23,875 nucleotides of DNA from Shimia sp041624275 (GTDB lineage Bacteria > Pseudomonadota > Alphaproteobacteria > Rhodobacterales > Rhodobacteraceae). Numbering within the stretch: the first letter of the stretch is position 1; each line of letters begins with the position of its first letter. Of the stretch, positions 1 to 8,864 are shown one piece after another. Position numbers and translations under genes: made by a program. The DNA is taken from positions 1-23,875 of the forward strand of contig NZ_JBFJVE010000017.1 in assembly GCF_041624275.1 (NCBI RefSeq). Direction: 5' to 3'. The notes beneath the pieces were generated by a model. The model did not search any database and was not told the origin of the DNA. It was given only the letters and a program-made list of their open reading frames with translations.

Positions 1-741
1 CACCGTGCCGCCCTCGCGGAAGGGCGTCGGCAGCGCGGCGAGCTTGTCGGGCGTGGTCTGGCGCGGATGCTCGTCGCGCTCGACCACGACCGGATCGCCC
101 CGGCGGGCCGGGATGGTGACGGGCACGATCTCACGCGCCAGCCGCCCATTGGCCTGGGCCGCCGCCGCGCGTTCCTGGCTGCGGAAGGCGAAGGCGTCCT
201 GGTCGGCGCGGGAGACCTGGAAATCCTCGGCCACGTTCTCGGCCGTCTCGGGCATCGAGTCGACGCCGTATTGCCGTTTCATCGCCGGGTTGACGAAACG
301 CCAGCCAATGGTGGTGTCGTGAACCTCGTTGGCCCGCGCAAAGGCCGCCGCCGCCTTGGGCATGACGAAGGGCGCGCGGGTCATGCTTTCGACACCGCCG
401 GCGATGACCAGCTCGGCCTCGCCCGCCCGGATCGCCCGCGCGGCGGCAAGCACCGCGTCCATTCCCGACCCGCACAGCCGGTTGATGGTGGTGCCGGGCA
501 CCGTCTCGGGCAGCCCCGCCAGCAAGGCCGACATGCGCGCGACATTGCGGTTGTCTTCGCCCGCCTGATTGGCGCAGCCAAGGATCACGTCGTCCACCGC
601 CCCCCAGTCGACGGCCGCATTGGCGGCCATCAGGGCCCGGATCGGCACCGCCCCGAGATCATCGGCCCGCACCGAGGCCAGCGATCCGCCGAAGCGTCCG
701 ATCGGGGTGCGAACATAGTCGCAGATAAAAGCTTCTTGCAC
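1..741 (-). CDS. pcaF: 3-oxoadipyl-CoA thiolase-type acetyl-CoA acyltransferase (C-terminus cut by window edge)
   Basis: Thiolase that would cleave 3-oxoadipyl-CoA to succinyl-CoA and acetyl-CoA, the last step of the beta-ketoadipate or phenylacetate routes or of adipate beta-oxidation. Only the first 247 codons are in the window; the family has about 400. The start is GTG at 741-739, with AGGAGG eight bases upstream; no ATG fits. The protein opens QEAFICDYVRTPIGRFGG and carries the active-site motif NRLCGSGMDAV, the stretch GGVESMTRAPFVM, and GWRFVNPAMKRQYGVDSMPE, which are typical of PcaF/PaaJ rather than general FadA. The oxidoreductase gene ends 65 bases upstream on the same strand, so the two are probably co-transcribed. 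Whether it belongs to a pca/paa cluster outside the window or to the beta-oxidation genes here cannot be told. Family identity is secure; the symbol is by resemblance. Confidence 0.9.
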   Translation of the reverse strand, partial: MQEAFICDYVRTPIGRFGGSLASVRADDLGAVPIRALMAANAAVDWGAVDDVILGCANQAGEDNRNVARMSALLAGLPETVPGTTINRLCGSGMDAVLAAARAIRAGEAELVIAGGVESMTRAPFVMPKAAAAFARANEVHDTTIGWRFVNPAMKRQYGVDSMPETAENVAEDFQVSRADQDAFAFRSQERAAAAQANGRLAREIVPVTIPARRGDPVVVERDEHPRQTTPDKLAALPTPFREGGTV

Positions 742-757
742 TGGTACGACCTCCTCT

Positions 758-780
758 TGGGTCTCAATTCCTGGGTCTCA
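758..780. repeat. 9-bp direct repeat in the oxidoreductase-thiolase gap
   Basis: TGGGTCTCA occurs at 758-766 and again at 772-780, start to start 14 bases apart, just upstream of the thiolase ribosome binding site. Only two copies are seen and no function is apparent; it may be a small local duplication. Confidence 0.5.
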
Positions 781-806
781 GATCCGCCGCGCCCGGCCGG
801 GCCGGC

Positions 807-1781
807 TCAGGGTTTCACGATCACCTTGCCGACCACCTTGCGCTCGGTGAGGTCGATCAGCGCCTGCCCGGCCTGCTCCAGCGGGTAGACCCGGCTGATC
901 TGGGGCGACAGCCGCCCCGCTTCGTACCATGCGAACAGCTCGTCGAAGTTGCGGGCATCCTCCTGCGGGAACTGGCGCCGGAACGCCCCCCAGAACACGC
1001 CGACGATGTCACAGCCCTTGAGCAGGGGCAGGTTGACCGCCACCTTGGGAATCTCGCCCGAGGCAAAGCCGATCACCAGCGCCCGCCCGCCCCATGCCAG
1101 CGACCGCAGGCAGGTTTCGAACATCTCGCCGCCGACCGGGTCGTAGAAGGCATCCACGCCGCGGCCCCCGGTCAGCTCTTTCAGTCGCGCCCGCAGGTCT
1201 TCGGTGGTGTAGTCGATCAGCGCGTCGGCCCCGGCCCGCTGCGCCGCGCGCAGCTTGTCCTCGGACGAGGCCGCCGCGATCACCCGCGCCCCCATCGCCT
1301 TGCCGATCTCGACCGCCGCCAGCCCGACGCCGCCACCGGCGCCCAGCACCAGCAGGGTCTCGCCCGGTTGCAGCCGCGCCCGCTGCTTCAGCGCATGCAT
1401 CGAGGTGCCATAGGTCATCGTGAACCCGGCGGCAGTCTCGCCCGACATGGTTTCGGGGCGCTTGCGCACCGCCGCCGCGTCGACGACGATCTGCTCGGCA
1501 TAGCCGCCGGTCAGCGCCATCGCCATGACCTTGTCGCCGATCTCGAAACCGCTCACCCCCTCGCCAATGGCATCGACGACGCCGGCAACCTCGCCGCCCG
1601 GGGTAAAGGGCAGCTCGGGCTTGAACTGGTACTTGTTCTGGATGATCAGCGTTTCGGGAAAGTTGACGCCACAGGCCTCGACCCGGATCCGCAGGCCGCC
1701 GGCATGGGGCTGCGGCTCTTCCAGGTCGCGCAGCTTCAGATGCTCCGGCGCGGCAAATTCTTCACACATCACGGCTTTCAA
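807..1781 (-). CDS. NADPH:quinone oxidoreductase family protein (zinc-independent MDR)
   Basis: Medium-chain dehydrogenase/reductase of the quinone oxidoreductase or enoyl reductase branch, 324 residues, cytoplasmic. Seen: N-terminal GroES-like domain with the family segment ACGVNFPETLI, and a Rossmann fold with GAGGGVG at about residues 147-153. The structural-zinc cysteine cluster is absent, and AAASSEDK after the second strand fits NADPH binding. I chose TTG at 1781 because GGAG lies eight bases upstream and the protein then begins LKAVMCEEF, as relatives do. An in-frame ATG at 1802 gives seven extra residues but has no ribosome binding site. It may reduce an enone or enoyl-CoA intermediate of this pathway; that is inference from position. 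It reads away from the alcohol dehydrogenase gene across a shared promoter region holding a putative IclR site. Confidence 0.9.
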   Translation of the reverse strand: MKAVMCEEFAAPEHLKLRDLEEPQPHAGGLRIRVEACGVNFPETLIIQNKYQFKPELPFTPGGEVAGVVDAIGEGVSGFEIGDKVMAMALTGGYAEQIVVDAAAVRKRPETMSGETAAGFTMTYGTSMHALKQRARLQPGETLLVLGAGGGVGLAAVEIGKAMGARVIAAASSEDKLRAAQRAGADALIDYTTEDLRARLKELTGGRGVDAFYDPVGGEMFETCLRSLAWGGRALVIGFASGEIPKVAVNLPLLKGCDIVGVFWGAFRRQFPQEDARNFDELFAWYEAGRLSPQISRVYPLEQAGQALIDLTERKVVGKVIVKP

Positions 1782-1887
1782 GTCAGGGTCTCCTTCAATC
1801 ATGACCGGGGCGCAGACCGCATCCGCACCCCCGGCGGCGCCCGAAACGCCCCCTGCAAAGCAGAATAAACAACGTTTTCAACATTTT

Positions 1888-1904
1888 GCAGAATTATTTT
1901 CCGC
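1888..1904. promoter_or_regulatory. Putative IclR-family operator, site 1
   Basis: GCAGAATTATTTTCCGC lies in the 217-base AT-rich gap between the divergent oxidoreductase and alcohol dehydrogenase genes, 94 bases before the dehydrogenase ATG and 106 before the oxidoreductase TTG. It differs by one base from the reverse complement of the perfect palindrome at 8228-8244 (GCGGAA, five bases, TTCCGC). The core resembles the E. coli IclR consensus TGGAAATNATTTCCA known from the literature. Assignment to the regulator encoded at 20252-21079 is inference. Confidence 0.6.
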
Positions 1905-1998
1905 ACTATTGTAAGTCGTTATTTTTTCTATATTTTTCCCTACGTCACATGACGATTCGGGGGCAACCCGGATCAAGTTCTATTGCGGAGATTCGACG

Positions 1999-3081
1999 AT
2001 GCAGACCATCAAAGCCGCCGTATGCCACGAATACGGAGCCCCCCTGACGATCGAGCAGATCCACCTGGCGCCCCCCCAGAGCGGCGAGGTCGAGGTCACG
2101 CTCGACGCGGTGTCGATCTGCCACTCGGACATCTCCTACTGGCAGGGCAAGTTCGGCGGCCACCTGCCGGCGGTCTTCGGCCACGAGGCCGCCGGGCGGA
2201 TCACCGGCATCGGCCCCGGCGTCACCGGGTTCGAGCTCGGCGACAGCGTCGTCGCCACCCTGATCCGCGCCTGCGGCAGCTGCCCCAACTGCAACGCCGG
2301 CAAGCCGACGATCTGCTCGACCCCGCAGGACGAGATGGCCGGGCCACTGACCACCGCCGAGGGCGGCCGCCTGGTGCAGGGCATGGAATGCGGCGCCTTC
2401 GCCGAGAAGATCGTGGTCGACCGGAGCCAGATCGTGAAGATCCCCTCGGACATGCCGATGGACTGCGCCGCGCTGCTCAGCTGCGGCGTCATCACCGGGG
2501 TCGGCGCGGTGGTCAACGCGGCCGGTCTGCGCCCCGGTCAGGACGTGGTGGTGATCGGCGCCGGCGGGGTCGGTCTCAACGCCATCCAGGGGGCGCGGAT
2601 CGCCGGGGCGCGGCGCATCGTGGCGGTCGACATGACCCCCGAGAAACTCGAGATCGCCCGCGCCTTCGGGGCCACCGACGGGGCGCTGGGCAGCGATGCC
2701 AAGCCATGGAAGGCAGCGATCCGCGCCATGGGCGGCAAGGCCGACGCGGTGATCGTCACCGTCGGCGCGATCGCGGCCTTTGACGCCGCGCCGCGCTATC
2801 TGAAAGAGGGCGGCAAGATCGTCATGGTCGGCATGCCCGCCTTCGGCCAGAGCGCCAGCTACCAGCCGCTTCTGATGTCCGATCTCGGCCAGCAGATCAT
2901 CGGCTCGAAGATGGGCGATGCCGTCATCCAGCGCGACATTCCGTGGATGGTGGACCTCTATCAGCAGGGGCGGCTGAAACTGGACGAGCTGATCTCGGGG
3001 CGCTGGAAACTCGAACAGATCAACGACGCCTTCGCCGACACCATGACCGGCGCCGCCAAGCGCAACGTGATCCTGTTCTGA
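1999..3081 (+). CDS. Zn-dependent, NAD-type alcohol dehydrogenase (MDR family)
   Basis: Zinc alcohol dehydrogenase, 360 residues, the usual length. Catalytic zinc ligands can be seen: C41 (ICHSD), H62 and E63 (GHEAAG), and C162 (LLSCGV). The structural zinc cluster is complete with C92, C95, C98 and C106. The nucleotide-binding motif is GAGGVG at 187-192, and the aspartate in VAVDMTPEK points to NAD rather than NADP. The overall pattern is closest to class III-like or hydroxymethyl-thiol dehydrogenases, but no substrate can be named. GGAG lies upstream of the ATG. The gene is transcribed alone, away from the oxidoreductase, and is followed by a good intrinsic terminator. In context it could oxidise a hydroxyl group of the substrate or of a ketone/alcohol intermediate; that is inference. 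Confidence 0.93.
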   Translation: MQTIKAAVCHEYGAPLTIEQIHLAPPQSGEVEVTLDAVSICHSDISYWQGKFGGHLPAVFGHEAAGRITGIGPGVTGFELGDSVVATLIRACGSCPNCNAGKPTICSTPQDEMAGPLTTAEGGRLVQGMECGAFAEKIVVDRSQIVKIPSDMPMDCAALLSCGVITGVGAVVNAAGLRPGQDVVVIGAGGVGLNAIQGARIAGARRIVAVDMTPEKLEIARAFGATDGALGSDAKPWKAAIRAMGGKADAVIVTVGAIAAFDAAPRYLKEGGKIVMVGMPAFGQSASYQPLLMSDLGQQIIGSKMGDAVIQRDIPWMVDLYQQGRLKLDELISGRWKLEQINDAFADTMTGAAKRNVILF

Positions 3082-3128
3082 AATCAGCGCAGGGCGCAGG
3101 GCCCCGAAACACCCCCCCGAAACAGCAG

Positions 3129-3159
3129 GGGGCCCCGCCACGACGGCAGGGCCCCTTTT
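3129..3159 (+). terminator. Intrinsic terminator after the Zn-alcohol dehydrogenase
   Basis: A GC-rich hairpin: GGGGCCC-C-GCC, loop ACGAC, then GGC-A-GGGCCCC, giving ten pairs with one internal mismatch. It is followed directly by TTTT (3156-3159). It lies 47 bases after the dehydrogenase stop and before the convergent LivF gene. Confidence 0.8.
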
Positions 3160-3213
3160 GATAGCGGCGCGCTGCCGGCCCGGGCGGGCGGCAACGGGCA
3201 GCGGCGGGTGCGC

Positions 3214-3923
3214 TCAGACCTCGAGCCACTCGCGGCGCACGTCCTCGCGACCCAGAAAATCCTTGGGGGTGCCGGAATAGACGATATTGCCATGTCCCAT
3301 GACATAGACCCGGTCGGCGATGCGCAGCGCGATCGACAGCTTCTGTTCGACCAGCAGGATCGCAACCCCGGCCTTGGCGATGGTCGCGATCAGGTCGCCG
3401 ACCTGCTGCACGATCTTCGGCGCCAGCCCCTCGGTGGGTTCGTCGATGATGACCAGATCGGGGTTGCCCATCAGGGTCCGGCAGATGGTCAGCATCTGTT
3501 TCTCGCCCCCCGACAGGACCCCGGCGGCGGTATCGGCACGGGCCTTGAGGTTGGGGAACATGTCGAGCATGTCCTCGATGTTCCAGCGCCCCGACCGGCG
3601 CATGTTCTTGATCCCGAGAACCAGGTTTTCCCGCACCGTCATCATCGGGAAGATATCGCGGTTTTCCGGCACATAGCCAAGGCCGAGATGGGCGATCCTG
3701 TGGCTTTCAAGCCCCGAGATGCGCTGCCCCTTGAAGGTCACGTTCCCCTGCGGCGCCACCTCGCCCATGATCGCCTTGGCGGTGGTCGACCGGCCAACGC
3801 CGTTGCGCCCCAGAAGCGCGACGACCTCGCCCGGCAGGATTTCCAGATCGACGCCCTGAAGCACGTGGCTCTTGCCGTAATAGGCATGCAGGTTCTCGAC
3901 TTTCAGCATGGGTTCTGCACCGG

Positions 3924-3927
<4 letters not shown>
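3214..3927 (-). CDS. livF: Branched-chain amino acid-type ABC transporter, ATP-binding protein LivF
   Basis: Second ATPase of the Liv-type importer, 237 residues, at the cytoplasmic face of the membrane complex. Signature LSGGEKQ is at 138-144 and Walker B VIIDEP with catalytic E163. The H-loop position carries glutamine (Q195), as in known LivF proteins. Odd: Walker A reads GRNGVGRST (40-48), with arginine 46 where almost all ABC ATPases have the phosphate-binding lysine. From memory this GRNGVGRST variant recurs in a subgroup of LivF-like proteins, so it is probably not a sequencing error. The ATG overlaps the stop of LivG (ATGA), and the gene is the last of the five-gene operon. A start at Met7 (3909) is also possible. 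Confidence 0.95.
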
Positions 3928-4699
<772 letters not shown>

Positions 4700-4700
<1 letters not shown>

Positions 4701-5974
4701 CACGCTCCCCTCTCGTTGGTGTTTCGCGCCGCGATGCGCAACAGCGCAAAGCCCGCGGCACACAGGACGGTCACCAGCGCCCAGGTCAGCGGCGACCCGC
4801 TTTCCAGCGCCAGCCCGAAGGGTTCGAAAACCTCGCCATAGCCGTTGGACCAGCGCACCACGACCTCGATCAGCACGACCAGCCCGAGGAAGGACAGCAC
4901 GATCCCGCAGGTCTTCACCCCCAGCGTCCCGAGACTGCCGCGCAGCCCGTCACGGCGCAGGGCGGCGCCGGTGCCGAACAGGATCCCGGCCAGCCCGCCC
5001 GGGGCGAACATGATGATGGCGATGAAGAGAACCCCGAGATACAGCAGCCAGGCCTCGGTGAAATCCGACAGCATCGACTGCATCACCGTCAGCACCAGCG
5101 CCCCCAGCACCGGGCCGACGAAATAGCGGATGCCACCGATATAGGCCATCAGCAGGACAAAGCCCGAAGGGTGCAGCGACAGGGATTCCGGGGTGAAGAT
5201 CTCGTAGTTGACCGCCGCCATGCCACCGGACAGCCCGGCAAAGGCCCCGGCGATGATGAACACCAGATAGCGCACCCGCACCGGGTCGAAGCCGATGAAC
5301 TGCACCCGCTCGGGATTGTCGCGGGTGGCCTCGCTCAGCTTGCCCAGCGGCGTGCGGGTAAAGCCATAGATCAGCCCGGTGCCGACCACGGTCCAGAAGG
5401 CGATGAAGAGATAGACCTCGCCCACCGGCCCCAGCGACAGGCCGAACAGCTCGGGCCCGTTCATGCGGTCGCCGGTGACGCCCTCTTCGCCGCCGAAGAC
5501 CGAGGCGAACATGAAGCCGGCAGCGGCGATCAGCTCGGCCACCCCCAGCGAGATCATGGCAAAGGCCGTCCCCGCCCGCCGGCACGAGGGCCAGCCGATG
5601 ACCGCGCCGGCCAGGGCGCCGGCGGCAAAGCCGACCAGCGGCAGGCCGAAGACCGGATAGGCGCTCCAGAAGCCGCCGTCGCCGGCCTCGATCGCCCGCA
5701 TCGCGTGCATCGCGGCATAGCCGCCGAGCCCGAAATAGACCGCATGGCCGAAGGACAGCAGCCCGCCGCGCCCCAGCAGCATGTTGTAGGACAGGGCAAA
5801 GACGATGTTGATGCCGATCGCGTTGAGCAGCGAATACATCGTCCGCGACGGTGCCATCAGCGGCACCAGCGCCAGCACCATGGCCAGAAAGATCAGCGGC
5901 AGGACACGCTGGCGGAACTTCTCGCCGCGCGACGGCGCCAGCGCCTGGCCCGGGTTTGCAATCGTATCGCTCAT
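4700..5974 (-). CDS. livM: Branched-chain amino acid-type ABC transporter, permease LivM (with C-terminal extension)
   Basis: Inner-membrane permease subunit, 424 residues. The LivM hallmark GRGGLLSFGHAVYFGLGGYA lies at 68-87, and the cytoplasmic coupling region PERVQFIGFDPVRVRYLVF at about 221-239 is followed by a glycine-rich helix (AGAFAGLSGG). Many hydrophobic helices occur between residues 25 and 335. Typical LivM proteins end near residue 330; this one continues about 90 residues, with two further hydrophobic segments at roughly 353-373 and 395-414. The extension is in frame, with the same codon use. The ATG overlaps the LivH stop (ATGA), and its own stop overlaps the LivG start, so translation is coupled. 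Confidence 0.94.
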
Positions 5975-6903
5975 GCTTCACGGTCTCCCATCAGTCCGGT
6001 CGGTTTGACGATCAGGATCAGAACCAACAGCAGGAAAGGCAGCATCGGCGCCAGCGAGGCCACGGTGATGCCGCCCAGTTCGCTGGTCGCCGTCAGGCCG
6101 GTCCAGCCGAAGAGATCGGCGAAATTCGCATCGACCGAGATCGCGAAGGTCTGCAACAGCCCCAGCAGCAGCGATGCGATGAACGCCCCCTCGAGACTGC
6201 CCAGCCCGCCGATCACCACCACCACGAAGACGATCGGCCCCATGAAGGCCGCCATCGCCGGGTCGGTGACCAGATAGTTGCCGCCGATCACGCCCGCCAG
6301 GGCGGCCAGCGCACAGCCGGCGCCGAACACAGCCATGAAGATGCGGGGCACGTTGTGGCCGAGATGGCCGACCATATGCGGATGGGTCAGAGCCGCCTGG
6401 ATGATCAATCCGACGCGGGTCCGCTTGAGCAGGTACCAAAGCGCCGCCAGCATCGCCACGGCAACCAGCAGGATGAACATCCTGTAGGCCGGGTACTGGG
6501 CGCCGAACAGCTCGAACAGCGGAAAGTCAAGCTCGGCGGGCACCCGGTAGTCGACCGCGTTCTTGCCCCAGACGATCTTGACCACCTCGTCGATCAGATA
6601 GGCGAGCCCGAAGGTGAACAGCAGTTCCGCGACATGGCCGTGCTGGTGCACGTTGCGCAGCCCCCAGCGCTCGACGACGGCGCCGAACAGCCCGACCAGG
6701 ATCGGTGCGAAGATCAGGGCGATCCAGAAACTGGTGACCTGGGTGAAGCTGAAGGCGAAATACGCGCCCAGCATGTAAAAGCTGGCATGGGCGAAATTCA
6801 GGATTCCCATCATGCTGAAGATCAGCGTCAGACCGCTGGACAGCATGAATAGAAGAAGCCCGTAGATCACCCCGTTCAGCAGCGAGAAGAGGATGGTTTC
6901 CAT
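5971..6903 (-). CDS. livH: Branched-chain amino acid-type ABC transporter, permease LivH
   Basis: Second permease subunit of the importer, 310 residues from the ATG at 6903, which has GAGG about six bases upstream. A TTG at 6921 would add six residues but has no ribosome binding site. The family motif GLTLIFSMMGILNFAHASFY occurs at about residues 24-43, and VVVVIGGLGSLEGAFIASLL in the C-terminal half. Hydrophobic helices run through the whole protein, ending LLVLILIVKPTGLMGD as is usual. A strong hairpin lies between the binding-protein gene and this one and probably lowers permease expression relative to the binding protein. Confidence 0.95.
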   Translation of the reverse strand: METILFSLLNGVIYGLLLFMLSSGLTLIFSMMGILNFAHASFYMLGAYFAFSFTQVTSFWIALIFAPILVGLFGAVVERWGLRNVHQHGHVAELLFTFGLAYLIDEVVKIVWGKNAVDYRVPAELDFPLFELFGAQYPAYRMFILLVAVAMLAALWYLLKRTRVGLIIQAALTHPHMVGHLGHNVPRIFMAVFGAGCALAALAGVIGGNYLVTDPAMAAFMGPIVFVVVVIGGLGSLEGAFIASLLLGLLQTFAISVDANFADLFGWTGLTATSELGGITVASLAPMLPFLLLVLILIVKPTGLMGDREA

Positions 6904-6924
6904 AAGCGCCTCGGCTGACAAAGG

Positions 6925-6949
6925 GGGGGCCGACAGCAGCGCGGCCCCC
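6925..6949 (-). terminator. Hairpin between binding-protein and permease genes (partial terminator or 3'-end stabiliser)
   Basis: On the coding (minus) strand, GGGGGCCG pairs perfectly with CGGCCCCC around a nine-base loop, followed by CC and TTT. Its position just after the binding-protein stop fits the common arrangement in which a leaky terminator or RNA-stabilising hairpin keeps binding protein above permease. The short T-run argues for leaky termination; no experiment is implied. Confidence 0.6.
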
Positions 6950-6976
6950 GGGTTTCGTTGGATGCGAAAAACCGCC

Positions 6977-8209
6977 TTACGGCCGCTTCATCTCGCAGGT
7001 GGTCGCCATCGAGGTATTGGCTGCCTCGATGCGGTCACCGGCGCCCGACGTCCAGCCGAGACCAAGATCCTCGACATCGCGTTTGACCTCCTTGCTGAAG
7101 GTCGACATGTACAGCGGCTGCAAGATCTGGTGATTGTCGGCCCGCATGGTGACCGGGCCATAGGCGGTCTCGTACTCCAGCCCCTCGAGCGCCATTGCCA
7201 CCTTGATCGGCTCGACGCTGCCGGCCTTGGTCGCCGCGGCGTCGAACATCTCCATGGCATTGAAGATGCGGTGGTAATAATAGCTGATATCGCTGTTCTT
7301 GGTCTCGAACCCGTCGATCAGCACATCCTGCGGGCCCGGCGTCTCGAGGTTGGTGTTCATCTCGGTGATCTGCTTGACCCGGCCGACGGCCCCCTCGCCC
7401 ATCGCGGTGGCGGCCCCGAGGCTGCCGGCGTAATAGGTCAGATAGGGCACCTCATGTCCCGAGGCGGTCGCCGCCTTGATGAGCAGGACGATATCCGCCC
7501 CCCAGTTGCCGGTAATCACCGCATCGGCCCCGGCGCTGATCATCTTCTGCACATAGGGGGTGAAATCCTTCACCTTGCCCAGCGGGTGCAGCTCGTTGCC
7601 GACGATCTCGATGTCGGGGCGCTTCGCGGCGATCATCTCGGTGGCCGCGGCGGCCACCGCCTTGCCGAAGCTGTAGTCCTGGCCGATGATATAGACCTTC
7701 TTGATGTCGTCCTGACCCTTCAGCCAGTCGGTCACCGCGTTCATCTTCATGTCGGCATCCGAATCGAAGCGGAAGTGCCAGAAGGAACAGCGCTCGTTGG
7801 TGAAGGCCGGGTCCACCGCCGCGTAATTGAGGAACAGCACCTCTTCGCCGGGGTTGCGCCTGTTGTGCTTTTCGATCGCGTCGATCAGTGCCGAGGCCAC
7901 CGACGAGCCGTTGCCCTGCACCACATAGCGGATGCCCTGATCCAGCGCCTTCTGAAGCTGCACCAGCGATTCCTTGGGATTGATCTTGTTGTCATAGGCG
8001 ACGATCTCGACCTTCTGGCCGTTGATGCCGTCACCGGCATTCACCTCGTCGGCCGCATATTGCCAATGGCGCAGCGCGGCATCCCCCGAGGGGCCGAACG
8101 GCCCCGAAAGCGGGTCGATAAAGGCGATCTTCAGAGTGTCTTGCGCCAGCGCCGCGACCGGCGTGACGCCGACCATTGCAGCCAGTGCGGCCTTAACAAA
8201 TAGGTTCAT
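6977..8209 (-). CDS. Periplasmic substrate-binding protein of the Liv-type ABC importer
   Basis: Solute-binding protein of the LivK/periplasmic-binding type I superfamily, 410 residues before processing. A signal peptide is clear: MNLFVKAALAAMVGVTPVAA, with likely cleavage after ALA at residue 22. The mature part begins DTLKIAFIDPLSGPFGPSG, the usual first strand and ligand loop. The ATG at 8209 has GGAGGA seven bases upstream; a longer frame from 8254 would bury the signal peptide. The family includes proteins that bind amino acids and also, in Rhodopseudomonas palustris and relatives, aromatic or aliphatic acids. With CoA ligase and beta-oxidation genes around it, an organic acid ligand is more likely here than leucine; this is inference. 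It is the first gene of its operon, with a putative IclR site 18 bases upstream of the start. Confidence 0.94.
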   Translation of the reverse strand: MNLFVKAALAAMVGVTPVAALAQDTLKIAFIDPLSGPFGPSGDAALRHWQYAADEVNAGDGINGQKVEIVAYDNKINPKESLVQLQKALDQGIRYVVQGNGSSVASALIDAIEKHNRRNPGEEVLFLNYAAVDPAFTNERCSFWHFRFDSDADMKMNAVTDWLKGQDDIKKVYIIGQDYSFGKAVAAAATEMIAAKRPDIEIVGNELHPLGKVKDFTPYVQKMISAGADAVITGNWGADIVLLIKAATASGHEVPYLTYYAGSLGAATAMGEGAVGRVKQITEMNTNLETPGPQDVLIDGFETKNSDISYYYHRIFNAMEMFDAAATKAGSVEPIKVAMALEGLEYETAYGPVTMRADNHQILQPLYMSTFSKEVKRDVEDLGLGWTSGAGDRIEAANTSMATTCEMKRP

Positions 8210-8227
8210 CAGGTTCTCCTCCCGTTT

Positions 8228-8244
8228 GCGGAAAATAATTCCGC
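8228..8244. promoter_or_regulatory. Putative IclR-family operator, site 2 (perfect palindrome)
   Basis: GCGGAAAATAATTCCGC is a perfect inverted repeat with six-base arms and a five-base centre. It sits only 18 bases upstream of the binding-protein ATG, next to the ribosome binding site, a position from which a bound protein would block transcription. It is the best copy of the motif found at several promoters in this window. Confidence 0.7.
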
Positions 8245-8260
8245 CCATTGACAATCGAGA

Positions 8261-8288
8261 TGTTTAGAGGTTCATTCCCCAAAGTCAA
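8261..8288 (-). promoter_or_regulatory. Possible sigma-70-type promoter for the ABC importer operon
   Basis: On the minus strand, TTGACT (8288-8283) is followed after 16 bases by TAAACA (8266-8261). The -35 box is good and the -10 box weak. Operator site 2 would then lie just downstream of the start of transcription. A TTGACA on the plus strand at 8248-8253 could serve the MaoC gene, but I see no convincing -10 for it. Confidence 0.3.
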
Positions 8289-8294
8289 CATTTT

Positions 8295-8311
8295 TCGGAA
8301 ATTTTTTCCGC
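8295..8311. promoter_or_regulatory. Putative IclR-family operator, site 3
   Basis: TCGGAAATTTTTTCCGC matches the GCGGAA-N5-TTCCGC pattern at 11 of 12 arm bases. It lies 49 bases upstream of the MaoC hydratase ATG, in the same divergent gap as site 2; the two centres are 67 bases apart. Confidence 0.6.
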
Positions 8312-8360
8312 TATGCAAAACAAGCCGCATATCGGGGATGAACCACGCGGAGGGCGGAGC

Positions 8361-8828
8361 ATGATCGCCATTGTGAAAGGCCTTGAAAACAGTGTCGGAC
8401 TCGAAGTCGGCCTGTCTCCCTGGATGACCGTCGACCAGAGCATGATCGACGCCTTCGCCGACACCACCGGCGACCGGCAGTTCATTCACGTCGACCCCGA
8501 ATCCGCCGCCAAGGCCGCTTTCGGAACCACCATCGCGCATGGTTTCCTGACCCTGTCGCTGCTGTCCAAGATGGCCGCCGAGGGCGTGAAACACGCCGAG
8601 ATGACCGGCACCGGGGTGAACTACGGCTTTGACCGGGTGCGCTTCCTGTCCCCCGTCAAGGTCGGCGCGCGGATCCGCGGCCGCTTTACCCTGGTCGACT
8701 TCAAGGAAACCCGCCCCGGGGTCCGCAGGCTGACCTGGGACGTCACGGTCGAGATCGAGGGGCAGGACAAGCCGGCGCTCAGCGCCCAGTGGCTCACCCT
8801 GCGCCTCAAGCCGGACCACAGGGTCTGA
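8361..8828 (+). CDS. MaoC family (R)-specific enoyl-CoA hydratase
   Basis: Hotdog-fold dehydratase of 155 residues, the normal size for single-domain MaoC proteins. It would hydrate a 2-enoyl-CoA to (R)-3-hydroxyacyl-CoA or run the reverse. The hydratase-2 motif is intact: TGDRQFIHVDPESA at 36-49, with catalytic D38 and H43, followed by GTTIAHGFLTLSLL. I chose the ATG at 8361, which has GGAGGGCGGAG upstream; an earlier in-frame ATG at 8313 would place operator sequence close before the start and add 16 atypical residues. It heads a plus-strand operon with thiolase, kinase and thioesterase genes. It could handle the opposite stereochemistry to the bifunctional protein at 14087-16180. Confidence 0.93.
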   Translation: MIAIVKGLENSVGLEVGLSPWMTVDQSMIDAFADTTGDRQFIHVDPESAAKAAFGTTIAHGFLTLSLLSKMAAEGVKHAEMTGTGVNYGFDRVRFLSPVKVGARIRGRFTLVDFKETRPGVRRLTWDVTVEIEGQDKPALSAQWLTLRLKPDHRV

Positions 8829-8864
8829 AAACCGCTCACATTCACAACCAACGGAGAATTCGAC

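Noticed and set aside
1945..3141. A 398-codon minus-strand open frame opposite the Zn-alcohol dehydrogenase
   Set aside because: Shadow of the dehydrogenase, whose zinc ligands and Rossmann motif are all intact on the plus strand.
3160..3213. Hairpin-like GC sequence just downstream of LivF as a minus-strand terminator
   Set aside because: GCTGCC and GGCAGC arms can pair but the loop is long and no T-run follows on the minus strand; too weak to list.
3780..3810. LivF Walker A arginine read as a sign of a dead gene or sequencing error
   Set aside because: The rest of the protein is intact, the operon is tightly coupled, and the same GRNGVGRST variant is remembered from other LivF-like proteins.
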